DNA from: Patella vulgata
Lineage: Eukaryota; Mollusca; Gastropoda; Patellidae
DNA length: 64,000 nt
Direction of reading: 5' to 3'
Assembly (NCBI RefSeq): GCF_932274485.2
Contig: NC_065881.2
Span: forward strand, 53,578,702 to 53,642,701
The translations under genes and the position numbers were made by a program. The notes under the pieces are model-generated. The model worked only from the letters and a program-made list of their open reading frames with translations, had not been told where the DNA came from and made no database searches. Below, piece after piece: positions 22,374-34,800 of the stretch; the stretch's first letter is position 1; every line of letters starts with the position of its first letter.

Positions 22374-23064
22374 CAGGGGCGCCGGAACCGGGGTATACAA
22401 ATGGTACCCTGCCCTTTTCTGGAGTATACGTGTAATCCCAAAGCCCTAATGATGAAAGTTTTGAACCTTTTTACTAGTCTATTCATTTTTAAATGATATG
22501 TAATTGCTCTCTGGTCGGTCACGAACCGGCTCTCGCACTCTCATTATCAGCTATCAGTGCATGCCTTGGTCAGATGTCTATAAGTGGTTAATCGAGTTCA
22601 TTGATCAGCGCATCAATTATTTCGGTCGATTAGTCTCATTATAGTTTCTCGTCAACACTTGCTCCTGAATATGAGCTCTTGCAAGAATCGTGTCTCTAAA
22701 TCTAATGTCTCGTTCAAAAAGCTTATTCTATGAAGATTGGTGTATTGAATGTCAAATTAAAAAGAATTTTTTATGAGATGAATTATGATAAGAAAATTGT
22801 GAATAATCTACGGAAGACCATTAGGGTCAATCAAATGAAAAAGAAATATTCTTACTATCTTGTTATTACAGGCTTTTGTCTCTTTAATTATCATATATTT
22901 TACAGGGTTTTATGTTGGAATTTGGAATGCTAGAGGCGCTCTAAACAGCGTTCTCGGAATTGACAAATTTCAAAACTCTAGAAGCCTGGAGGAGAGACCC
23001 TCCCCCTCCCCGGACCCCCCATATCTTTTGGTACCCTGGCCCTTGCGCCGTTCCAGCGACCCTG
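22374..23064. mobile_element. hAT-type non-autonomous element (family B)
   Basis: Flanked by a perfect 8-bp direct repeat GTGGCATG (22366-22373 and 23065-23072). Ends CAGGGGCGCCGGAAC and GTTCCAGCGACCCTG are imperfect inverted repeats with the CAGGG start typical of hAT elements. 691 bp; no transposase recognised. The open frames inside are unremarkable. Confidence 0.8.
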
Positions 23065-23560
23065 GTGGCATGGTTTACCACTTTCTCAATGATGTTTAGT
23101 ATAGTATGTTATCATGTAACTATTATCTAAAACGCGAGATATCATCACACCTGTGACAATTTGAATCGTACGATGAACTCGTAAAGTTTAAGTCATTACA
23201 TATATAGATAATGAAAAGGCTTTGGTATTGAATAATGTATATGTAAACAAAGCAAGGGTTATTAACCGTATGTACATATTTTATCTTATCTGTTTTTAGA
23301 TTACACTGTATTTAACAGAGGTGCAGGGACGATTCAAAGTTAGGCCGCTGAGATAACAAAAGTTTGTCTAGGGCTTATCTTGTCCAGTGCCGGATTTAGG
23401 GGGTGGGGCGGGGCGGGGCTGGCACATTTCAGTAAATAGGGACCCAGCTTATACTGAAATTGAATCGTACAAATTGTTTTTTGTTGTTTAGAAACTTCAA
23501 TACGCAATATGCTTAAACAGAAAAGTAAAATCTCAAATCCCCGAATACTCAGTGGTTAGC

Positions 23561-23641
23561 ATAAGTATACATGTTTATTTTTCAATAAACTTCAATCAAA
23601 TAAGTATACATTTTTATTTTTCAATAAACTTCAATCAAATA
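23561..23641 (+). repeat. 39-bp tandem duplication
   Basis: Two units containing TTCAATAAACTTCAATCAAA, period 39. Confidence 0.8.
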
Positions 23642-23826
23642 AGATGTTTATGTGCACTTTAAATAATATCCAAAAATTAGAATTTTTGAGTATACAGTCA
23701 CTCGCGCAGTTAGAGACATGGGGTGGTTACAAACAACAGCAGAACTATAAACACATTTATGTATAGTAACAAAATTGCATTCTACATTTCGAAGGGACCC
23801 CTAAACTTTGGGGCCTCCGTGCATGT

Positions 23827-24130
23827 CAGGGGCGTGGTGACCCATGATTTTGCATGAGGAACAAGATCCCGTCCGGGCCCCAAAAAACAATATTTATATG
23901 TGTGTGCGGGGAAGGGCGCTCCCAGTGCCGCCGTGTAATATTGGGCTGTGTGGCTAGCGTTGATTTGTAGCATATCTGACCAACAGACTGTATGTTTGAC
24001 ACTGTTATATTATGAATGTTGAAAACCGCATTGAAAACGCGCGATTTTTTGACATTTAATTGCGAGGGAACGCAAAAACGCGAAACCATGACGCAAAGCT
24101 CCTGCTTGCGTCCCTCCCACTTAGCCCCTG
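23827..24130. mobile_element. hAT-type MITE (family A), compact copy
   Basis: 304 bp with tips CAGGGGC and GCCCCTG and a perfect 8-bp target duplication GTGCATGT (23819-23826 and 24131-24138). The interior matches the two outer parts of 18513-19586. This copy shows the family without the H3 insertion. Confidence 0.85.
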
Positions 24131-24138
24131 GTGCATGT

Positions 24139-25640
24139 GGGGAATCAGTACTGCAGTAATATCAAAGCTAAAGGATGCAGGTTATTTATAAACTTTTAAC
24201 TATATAAATTTCTGAACGTGGTGTGTAACAGGAGTATATATATAGTTGTTTTTCAGTTTCTACTTGAGTTATAGATATAAAATCTAATTGTGAAAGTGTG
24301 GCTTATAAAAATCAATGCCAACACATAAATTATTTTTCTCCAGGATAGGCTATAAGCAATTAGAACATGACTATTTGGGTCGACGCGGGGTATCGGATGT
24401 TCTAGAGAGACACATAATCAAACGAGTTCAATTTTACATGTCTATACTATGGAAGGCCGAATGGGGTAATGTAACAGTTTATGGCATCCATTTAGGCCAT
24501 TAATTCCATCAAATTAATAAAAACTGATTATATTATTCCATATTATGCACGCTGTAGAATGGACAAGAATTAAGAATAACAACATCACCGAAATAACAAT
24601 TTTTAGAAAGAATCATCTTCCAGTATCTGCCGAAACCAATGTAACCGATTTAATGTAAAACGCAATTACAGTAAATAAAGTTTAACAGTGTTATATTTTG
24701 CACAGCTCGTACCGGTACCAGGATTAAAATAGCCGTGTTTACCCAATATAGCCGGTATACACTCCCATTTTATTATTGTGTAGGCCGTATATGTAAATTG
24801 AAAGTCGTATATGTTTATAACGCAATACTCTGAGTAAAGTATTTATATTTTAATAAAGAAGAAATTATTGGACAATAATTGAGCATTATATGAGGACCTA
24901 TCTGGGTGTCTTTTTGGACTAGGAACACCAAGGCTCCGTCAATTCAAGTACACGCCCGTACTTCAACTTGTTTAAACTTCTGCATTGTACCTTTCTATGA
25001 CTTAGTCAATATTATTTGAATGTTTGGAATATTTATAGTTTTTACGTAATAGTTTTCACTCTTCTACACTTCTATAATGTCAGTGTATGATTATGAATAG
25101 AAGAAAAAAAAATGTTTACCGTATGTAATTATAAAGGGTGTATATGCATATAGTGATACACTTTTAAAAATCAACTATGTTAAAGTCACGATCGCTCAAT
25201 AGACTATTATACATAGGCCTATTTTTGGATGTGGTTTTGCAAACACCCAGGGTACCCCTTAAAAATTGTCGCCCTTGTTGGGCCTTGAATTTCTTTTACC
25301 TATATGCCCAAGCTGTCTGTTCAACCAAAATAATGCTATGTCAGGAGAATATTAACTACTAATTTTGATATCAATTAAAGTAAATTTAAAAAGAAAACGT
25401 GCCCCTCCCCCCGCCCCATATGTTGCCCCATTGTTTCCCCTTTCGGAAATCTTGCATCCGATAGCACTGAGTATCCCGCAACAAGTCATTGCATGGGTTT
25501 ATGGAATATAATATATGAGTTTATATTATAAATGTGGTATACTAAAACTATCCAAGCAGAAAAATATAAGCATTATGGATCCAATATGTGTCATATTTAA
25601 CACCGTTTTAGTGTTTAATAATACATAACAAACTTTAACA
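24139..25640. other. Intergenic, nothing recognised
   Basis: About 1.5 kb without exon, RNA gene or repeat that I can support. Short open frames (for example 24315-24503) show no domain. Confidence 0.5.
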
Positions 25641-25852
25641 TTAGGCATATTGCGGGTGTTTTATCCGTGTCAATAACCCGAGAGTGGGTCAGACAGCGCG
25701 CGGTCATATCCTATGAATATTCATGAAGTGAAACATGTAATCAGACCAACAGAACATCAACAACGTCAGACGTAAGAATTTCTCGGTAGTGATAGTTTCA
25801 GATCAAAACATCACTCGTATTAAGTATTTGGACGTATATAATTACAACCAAA
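25641..25852 (+). promoter_or_regulatory. Putative promoter / 5' UTR of hexokinase B
   Basis: Sequence directly upstream of the inferred start codon. It is less AT-rich than its surroundings, with a GCGCGCGG patch near 25697 and a palindrome TGAATATTCA near 25715. No convincing TATA box at a usable distance. Assigned by position only; the transcription start is unknown. Confidence 0.3.
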
Positions 25853-25891
25853 ATGCCTAGTACCAAAGACCAACTCACAAAATATGAAAAG
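25853..25891 (+). CDS. HK: Hexokinase B exon 1 (start codon)
   Basis: 39 nt encoding [13 protein letters not shown], then a strong donor GTAAGA at 25892. Phase 0 at the junction, as in vertebrate hexokinases, and the join reads TKYEK-IEAFVK without a break. The hexokinase exon 1 of other animals is likewise a short lead-in to the first helix. Needs transcript support because the exon is tiny. Confidence 0.7.
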
Positions 25892-28800
25892 GTAAGAATT
25901 TATTGCACAATTAGCTGATAGTCTGCTATTTCTACGCAAAACATGCCGGGATTATTCCATAGCCAGTTGGTGTCGACTCAACCCTTCTGAATGAATAACA
26001 AGGCCGTCTGCTTGTTTGGCCCATAACGTTCGTCTTGCAATCAGTTTTACTAGTAAAATGTCTTCCTCCAAACAAACTCGAATTATTTATTAGAAATTGA
26101 TGTTTTTGTATCAATAATGTTTGATAATTTTAAACCTTTTAACATTATGAATGAAAGTAATTCAACCGAAAGAAAATATAGCTCTTTGCCTGTCAGCCAT
26201 TGGCGTATTCCGGGGGTGTGTCACAAACCATCAGGACAATAAATTAGCTATTTCTTTTACTGAAATCCAGCAAATGTTAACCATTTTTAAATCCCAATTG
26301 AAAATGTTCATATATACAGGGAACTGCATAAATCACTGTCCATCAGGTTTATACTGACATTAGCTTTGGATAATGTACTTCAAGGTTATGTGTATATCAT
26401 GAGGTAGATTATTATGTGTATTTACTGTGCCCTGTGGGTTATTGGGGAAATATACATTTATTACACAGTGGACTGGTGTATATTGGTCTTTATAAAGAAC
26501 ACTTTGATTCAGTTTGAATATGAGGAGTGGGTTATAATGTCTAATCACTGTAATTAATTGCTTTGGGGAATACACACCTGTGATACACAAACCAATGACA
26601 TTTTAATCTTATCACTGTCATATCATTGAGAGTTATTAGGTAATAATACACACATGGAAAACACATTAAGCTTTTGTATTGGTCTTTATAATTTAAGCCT
26701 GTGTTGGTTATTGTTTGGAAGATTTGGATATAAGTAATCTATAGGTGTAGTAATAGTGACAAATATGATATTATGCCATTTATTAAAGAGAGAGATAAAT
26801 GAAAAATGCAGAGTCTGTAATTTGTTTGCATCCAGACTATTCTATTAAGAATATATCTGCCAACATTGACATTTTATGAATTATGTCATACCCAGAGGCA
26901 ATGATGTTCTGCACTTTTTATTTTTACATTGACAGTCAACAAGATGTAGGTTTTATTCTAGATGTCACAAACTTAAAATTTCCTTCTTTGATGCCTTTTA
27001 AAGTTTACATGGAACTGAAATCCATTAATTTAAATATTTTATAGTTTATAACTAATAGATTACGGTCATGTTTCATTTTATCGTTACTTATGTTGTGTTT
27101 GAATTGTAAATACACTGTCACTCCTTATAATAATGATTTACGGTTACATTAGATTGTAAACTATGAGTGGGGACTGCTGTTACCATGGGAAATCCAATTC
27201 CTTCACTATCAAACAGATTTACATAAGGTACCTTTCAATAGTGAAACGCACACTACAATTTAGTAATTACCAAATCCTTCAGTTTTTAGTTAAACTGTAC
27301 AAATTAATCTTAAAATGAAACTATACAAATCTATACTAATATTTGTGACTGTTGTTTGTCTGTCTGTTTGTATGTCTGCCTGTTTGGGGTAGGCGGCTAC
27401 ACTAGGTCTGCCATGAGTCTGAAATTTGGGGTATAGGGGTAGCTCGGACTGGGGAGTAACATAGGCCAGGTGGCATTAGTCTACAACTTCCGGTTTCGGG
27501 GTTATGACCCCCGGGCGACCCGGGCATTCTTCTAGTTATTCTTAAAATAAACTGTACATATTATACTTAAGCCACACCTGTTAAAATTGTTCTTATTCTT
27601 CCGGTAAAAGACTAATTTAAAAAACAAAAGTACTTTTAGTCCCAAATTTTAATGTTTTGAAATATTAAGCTAAATATCTTTCATGTGATTGAAGTCGCTA
27701 TTTATTTATCAAGAAACCGAAAAACTGAAAATTAAATTGGTTTGACCTTAAAATGTTACAAACTGACATATACACCAAATATCAGAAGTGACTAACATGT
27801 CTCAATTATTAGAGCATAGAATTTAAGTTTGGTAGTTGTATCTCTTCAACATCTTCCTGTCATTTCAACATGTTTGTTACCTTGACCAAGCAGTGCGTGT
27901 CTTAGTGGACAACCACAGTTCAGGACATATCAATTGCTGTCTTGTTAAATTATTCAATGAAATGGCAGGTTTTGTCCTTACCTGTAAGGCCTTTAAATGT
28001 TAAATAAAAAAAAATTGTTTGGATTGAACTACCAAAATTTGGAAAACTACTGATTTACAATAAGACTATTAATGACAATTAGTCTGTGATGGGTCCAACC
28101 ATTTGTTCTTAATTTTGTAGATTAGGGAAAGTGGCATGCAGTGAGAGGAGGGAGGTGGGGGGGGGGGCAATGGCCCTGGTCATTCATTTCTGGGGGTCAT
28201 CCAATCCAAGTCTGGAATTAGAATTAATTTTTTGGAAATTTTGGATTGACTTTGTCGTACAAACCCCACCCTACTTAATTTGAATAAAAATTTACTTTTT
28301 CTGTTTTTACATATTTAGAATGTCTTTCATTCTCACATTCTTAGTACCACTCTACCAGGCCCTAATGGAGTCTTGGGACATACAATCAATGATATGGCCA
28401 CCAAGGGCATTACCAAACCTCTGCACACCACTGGCTAATAGTAATAGTAATACACTTCTATACATGGTTGATCTGTTCATATGTACAAGTAACCGAGTAG
28501 AACTAGGAAGTCTAAAATAAACCTAGACATTTTAATTTGATAATAATGTTACAATTTGTGCAAACTGATCCAGGAATTGTTCCCAGGAATTAAAAACAGT
28601 CAGACTGTTTGGTATTATCTATTTATACATATTTTAAAAAATAAATATCATCATATAAACTTTTTGGTCGTATAGAATTTGACAGCCTATATAACAACAA
28701 ACCCATTCTGAGTACTACAGAAAATAATTGAATAAATTTGTTAAATTATATGTTTTTCCCTACCTCATTCTTCTAAGCAAGTTAAAGGCTTGATGCATCA

Positions 28801-31800
28801 TTTAGCACTATAAGAGTTCTGAGTTTAAATCCAATTGAATCCAAGTCTCGACATTATCTAGCATTGGTATTTTGATATTGTTTTCTTAATATAATTAGAT
28901 GTTAAATAATCAACCTGAGTACATATTTAGTGTGTATTAAGCTGTGAGGAATTTGATATTTTAGTGAAAATGGTCCTTTATTGCTTGTTCTGTCTATGCT
29001 CTGTTGTCCTGCATTGTCTATAAATGCATTATGTAGGTGGTACATGCAAATAACCTTATGTTCAGACAACATGTTATTAAAGGAGCTAAGCCTGTAACTC
29101 AATATCATCCAAAATCTTCGACATTGAAAACACAATTTTTTTTTTCCAATTTAAATCAGCATTGGTGTTGTTATCTTACCTGGAAAAGATGGGCTTCTGA
29201 TATCCAATATTTAAGACAAAATAAACATTTTACCATTGGTACACGAATGGTGTACCATAATGCTTTTCAGCGCCATTTGTAATAAGGTGATCAAAGAATG
29301 AGGCGAGACATATTCCACATGTCATATTAAACGGTGATATCATATTCTTATTTGGAGAGCATGCGCAATAAATAATATCAGTGTTGACTGGAATAACCAG
29401 ACGCTAGATGTGTTGCGACTCATTTGTGCCAATTTAGCTCCTTTAAGCATTCATGATAGGATCACATGTGATAGTAACTTAACACCATTGTATAAGTCGA
29501 AATTTAAGGGAGGCAAGTTGCTAACTCAAATCATCCACAGTCTTCGATAATGCAAACACAACTTATTGATCAGTTTAAATCAACATTGATGTTGTTATCT
29601 TACCATGAAAATATGAGCTTCTGATATCCAGTATTTAACACAAAATGAAAATTTAAAAATTGGCACACAAATCGCTCGCCAGAATGCTTTCAAGCGCCAT
29701 TTGCAATGAAACAACTCAATGAACGAGGCTAAACATATTCCAGAGGAAAATACTGCCATTCATAACTGATTAGAAATTACAGTAAAAACAGAAACGATTG
29801 GATGTAAATCATTTTATATAAATTCATATTACATCATTATATGTGTTGTGACACATTTGTGTCTATTTCTAGTTGGTAAGGAATAGCGATTTAGCTTCTT
29901 TAATACAGAGAAATGATGAGATCGAATAAACTTGATATGTGCACCAATTGTTGCAAAAATGTGACCAACAAGGAAATATATGTTATAGGTGAAAGTTATA
30001 CACATCATATCCAAATTTTAATGATTTCATAAAAAATGAAGAAAACAAAATGGATGATTGAAATTTTGACAAAAACAGCCTTGCTAATCACCAACAGCAA
30101 CCTCAATTGTATTCATCTTGCCTTGTCTGTCATTTTTTGCCATATATTGGGCACTACTGACCCATATGGACCAAAAATGTTCTTGTTAGTTCTTTAGTAG
30201 TAGGACCCCTGTAACATGATGAAGCTTAGTTTATTACAGTATGTTATTTTGACCTATATCTAGGTTCATATGATAAGTAGGTTAATATTATCTAGTACAT
30301 AAATCATTTGGTGTATTGCTTTACTGACATTGTCACTACCTGGTATTGTCTGTAGTTAATTGACAGTAGATCCCTGGTCAACTCTTATTTCACTGTTCGA
30401 TTGGATGGCCCACTTGAATGGATATCCCCTCTTGCTCACTCTCTCTATGCAAGCCACTTCATTGTGCATATCAGTACTATAATGATTATCTACATATGTT
30501 ATATAACCCTTAAATGTTATATAGGTCTTAAATTTATACACGTATGTAGATAATGACTACATGGCGATGACCTTTCTTTAAAGTACAAGATATCAATGAA
30601 TGTGCACATATGTATTTAGCATTCATAAATCATTTAATTCCTTGGATTTTTATACGCCCACATGGAAATGTGGACGTATATTTACTGTGGCCCACGTCCA
30701 TCCATCCGTCTGTCGATCCATCCGACGGTCTGTCCGCCGTCCACAATTTCGAGTAAACACTCTTATGCCAAAATTTAACATCCGATTGTTTTAAAATTGA
30801 TATATGTTGTTACCATTAGTGAGATGAATAAGCCTATTTAATTTCAATAATTTCCGTTTATTATGCCAAAAGTTATCATCCAATCTTTGTGAAATTTATA
30901 CGCATTATTTAAAGTAGTAATACGAAGAAGCCTATTGAATTTCAGCTATTATGGCCCTTCTTTCACGTTATAACGCGTAGAGTTATCATCCGATCTTTAA
31001 ATTAGTGACCCCCCTGGGGTGTAGGGGGTGATAAGAATATACCCTTCGTATTTCCTGCGTGTCGTAAGAGGCGACTAAAAGGATCCCTGTAATGGGGCAA
31101 CGTGTTTGCCGTGCGTTGCGACCCGTGTCGGTGGAGAGTGGAATCCTGGTAATTGAGTGGGGATTTGGCTTGCGAGCCCTTTCTCTGCAACACATTGCTT
31201 CGGCCCACAATTCACCTAGACGGGAGGTCAGAGTGGCCCACTCTGATCAATCGGCTTTGGTCGTGTTTAGCTGACGAGTAGGCGCATCTTTTCCACTATT
31301 CTGTAATGTATTTGTTGCAGATCTACCTTTGTGTCCTACGTGCCTACTCTAAAGCAGCGGCTTGGGTCAACTAGGTAGAGTAAAAATATTTAATCTTTAC
31401 TTTGTCTAGGTATATCCCTGTCTGTCCTCGTAGGGCGCATGCGCTGGATATCCGCGCAGTAGCCTGCATTGATATTGTAACCCTTTGGTGGTTGGAGAGC
31501 AGGCAGGGATGAATCTTTTAAATTACTCAAATGGCTTCTCAAACCAAGAAGACTCGTACTACCAAACGTATGTCGACCGAGGATTTAGAACCATTACCAA
31601 TAAAAACTTCCCGAACCTGGCCTAGATTTCTGGTCATACAAAGTACTAACGATATCAATCTTAGTAAAACATCTCCTTTTTTGATTGCTAAAGGTCTTGC
31701 TGGCTTGGCTGGTGAGCCCAAAAGCGTCAAGAAAATGAGAAATGGTACTTTGTTAGTGGAATGTGCTAAAGAATCACATGCTACTTCATTATTAAAATCA

Positions 31801-34800
31801 AAGACTTTAGCCAACATTCCTATCAAAGTTGCACCGCATAACTCTCTAAATTCATCAAGAGGTGTTATTCGGTCTCAGGATTTAGAAGGCAGCTGTGAGG
31901 AAGAGATGCTTGAAAATCTCGCCTCACAAGGTGTTACATACGTCAAACGTATTTCCATCAGACGTAATGGTAATATTATCCAAACCAACACCTATATCCT
32001 GACCTTTGATAAACCAGATCTTCCTAGGATGATCAAAGCTGGTTTTCTTGCCATACCAGTTACCCCGTACATTCCCAATCCATTGCGTTGTTTTCATTGT
32101 CAACGCTTTGGACACAGTAAAAACGTGTGTAAGGGGAAAGCGATGTGTGCTAGATGTGGACAAGATGGTCACGAAAGTACATCTTGTCAACTCGACCACC
32201 ATTGCATTAACTGCAAAGGGCCTCATTTTGCTTATTCTAGAGAGTGCCCAATATGGAAGAAAGAAAAACAAGTGCAGCAGGTGAAAACAGAAAAAAACAT
32301 ACCATATCCTGAAGCAAGGAAGCTGGTAGAGGCTGCAACCCCAACATTTGCAATGTCTTTTGCAAATGCAGTCAAGCCCAAGACCACTTCCATTGCTTGT
32401 CAAACACCTGCTGTATTTCCAGCTGCGTCGGAATCCTCGTCACCACCGAAACCTACCATTCCTCCAAAGCCCGTAAATATTTCTCTCAACACCCAGACTG
32501 CTAATAAGTCTGGGGAGTCTGAGATTGAGGAGATTGTGCCTCCCACTCCTCAACCAATTGGTGGAAATCCACCCAAAATAGATATTACCAAGGAACGTTC
32601 TGGTAAAGGCGTTCCTAAAAATTCTAAATTGGCTACCTTCCGTAGTAGGAAGGGTGACGAAGATCCTGTCGGAACCTATAACAGGTTCGGGATACAGGAC
32701 AATCTAATGGATGTTGTTGTAGAAATACATGACCCCAAACAACATCACAGAAGTCCTGTTAAACCTCCCTGAAAATGGCTAATTCCATTATTCAATGGAA
32801 TTGTCGTGGTCTGAAACCAAATTTTAATGAAGTTCAAATCTTAATTCAAAAATTTAATCCCTTAGCTATTTGTTTACAAGAAACTTTTTTAAAGAATTCA
32901 GATGTCTTAACACTCAGACATTTTGTTGCCTATCATTATTTTGCTAATAATGATGGTAGAGCACACGGTGGTGTTTCCATTTTCCTTAATGGAAATATTC
33001 CGCAGAGCAAAGTCACCCTCAATTCGCCTTTACAGGCAGTTGCAGTGAGGGTGACTTTACATATTCCTATCACACTCTGCTCTGTATATTTACCACCTAG
33101 TTTACATCTGAACCCCAGAGATCTTGATGACCTTGTTGCACAACTTCCTCTCCCGTTTATAATTACGGGAGATTTCAATGGTCATCATTCACTCTGGGGT
33201 AGTCCAGATGATAATAACAGAGGTAAACAAATAGCGGACTTCATTAACATTAATAATTTGTGTTTATTAAATGATGACTCGCCTACTTATCTACATCCTG
33301 CCACAGCTTCTTTTTCTTCTCTTGATCTAACCATTTGCTCTCCGGTCCTGTTTCAGGATTTTACATGGAGAGTGAATGAAGATCTGTGTGGTAGTGACCA
33401 TTTTCCCATCTTGATAGATAATAATGGTCCCTCTCCGGTTGAAAGACCGCAGAGGTGGAAGTTACATAAGGCTGATTGGGCTCTTTTTGAATCTTTGTGT
33501 CTCTTCTCTTTTGATGCAAAAGAGTTAGAAGATGCAGATGAGCCCATGGCCTTATTCACTTCAATTCTTCAGGATGTAGCTGAGCAGGCGATTCCGAAGA
33601 CCACGACTGAGCCCAAACGTTTCAATAAACCATGGTATAATAACGATTGCAAATCCGCTCTTAGAGAGCGTGATCGCATCTTAAGACGCCTTGAGAATCA
33701 CCCTTCCATGGAGAATATTGCAGCATACCAAATGGTCCGGGCGAAGGCTCGTAGAACCATACGCCAAGCAAAGAAATCTTCATGGCAAGGATATGTCTCA
33801 AGGATCAATTCCCGCACCACTTCTAAATCGGTATGGGATAGGATTCGTAGAATTAAAGGTAAAAGTAGTGCATTATCAGTTAACCATCTAAATGTTGACA
33901 ATACCACCTTAACAACATTTCCTGATATTGCTAATTCTCTGGCCAGTACAATTTCATTCAATTCATCATCCAATTTCTCCTCGGATGCCTTTCGGGGCAT
34001 TAAACATCAACAGGAGAAAAGGCGACTTAATTTCAAGTCCCGTAATGATGAATGTTATAATGAAAAGTTTTCTATTGTTGAACTCCGTGATTCTCTTAAA
34101 AGGGCTAAGGATACTGCAACTGGTCCAGATGAAATTCATTACCAGATATTAAAACATTTACCTTTTTCTACACTTTTAATATTATTAGATCTTTATAACC
34201 GGATTTGGGTTGATGGGAATTTTCCCCCTTCATGGCGTGAAGCCATAATAATTCCCATCCCTAAACCGGGGAAAGATCCTACGAATCCTACCAATTATCG
34301 TCCGATCGCTTTGACTAGCTGCATTTGCAAAACCATGGAGAGATTGATCAATCGAAGGCTTGTTTGGTACCTTGAGTCCAACAACCTCATTACAGACCTC
34401 CAATGTGGATTTCGGTCCCAAAGGAGCACTCTTGATCATCTCGTTCGATTTGAAACGTTTGTCAGGGATGCTTTCATCCAGAAACAACATTTAGTTGCTA
34501 TATTTTTTGATCTGGAGAAAGCTTATGATACCACATGGAAATATGGTATCATGCGCGACCTGCATAACCTCGGTCTGCGGGGTCGCTTACCTATCTTCAT
34601 TAAAAATTTCTTAGAAGATAGGTCGTTTAAGGTACGCTTGGGATCAATATTCTCTGACCCATTTCCCCAGGAAATGGGAGTCCCTCAGGGAAGTATATTA
34701 TCTCCCACTCTTTTTTCCATTAAGATAAATACCATACCATCGTGCCTTAAACGCGGGGTCGACGGCTCTTCTTATGTTGACGACTTTCAGATGTGTTACG

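Noticed and set aside
23388-23818. Possible further hAT element starting CAGTGCCGGATTTAGGGGG
   Set aside because: The start looks like a hAT tip, but no matching inverted end or 8-bp duplication was found.
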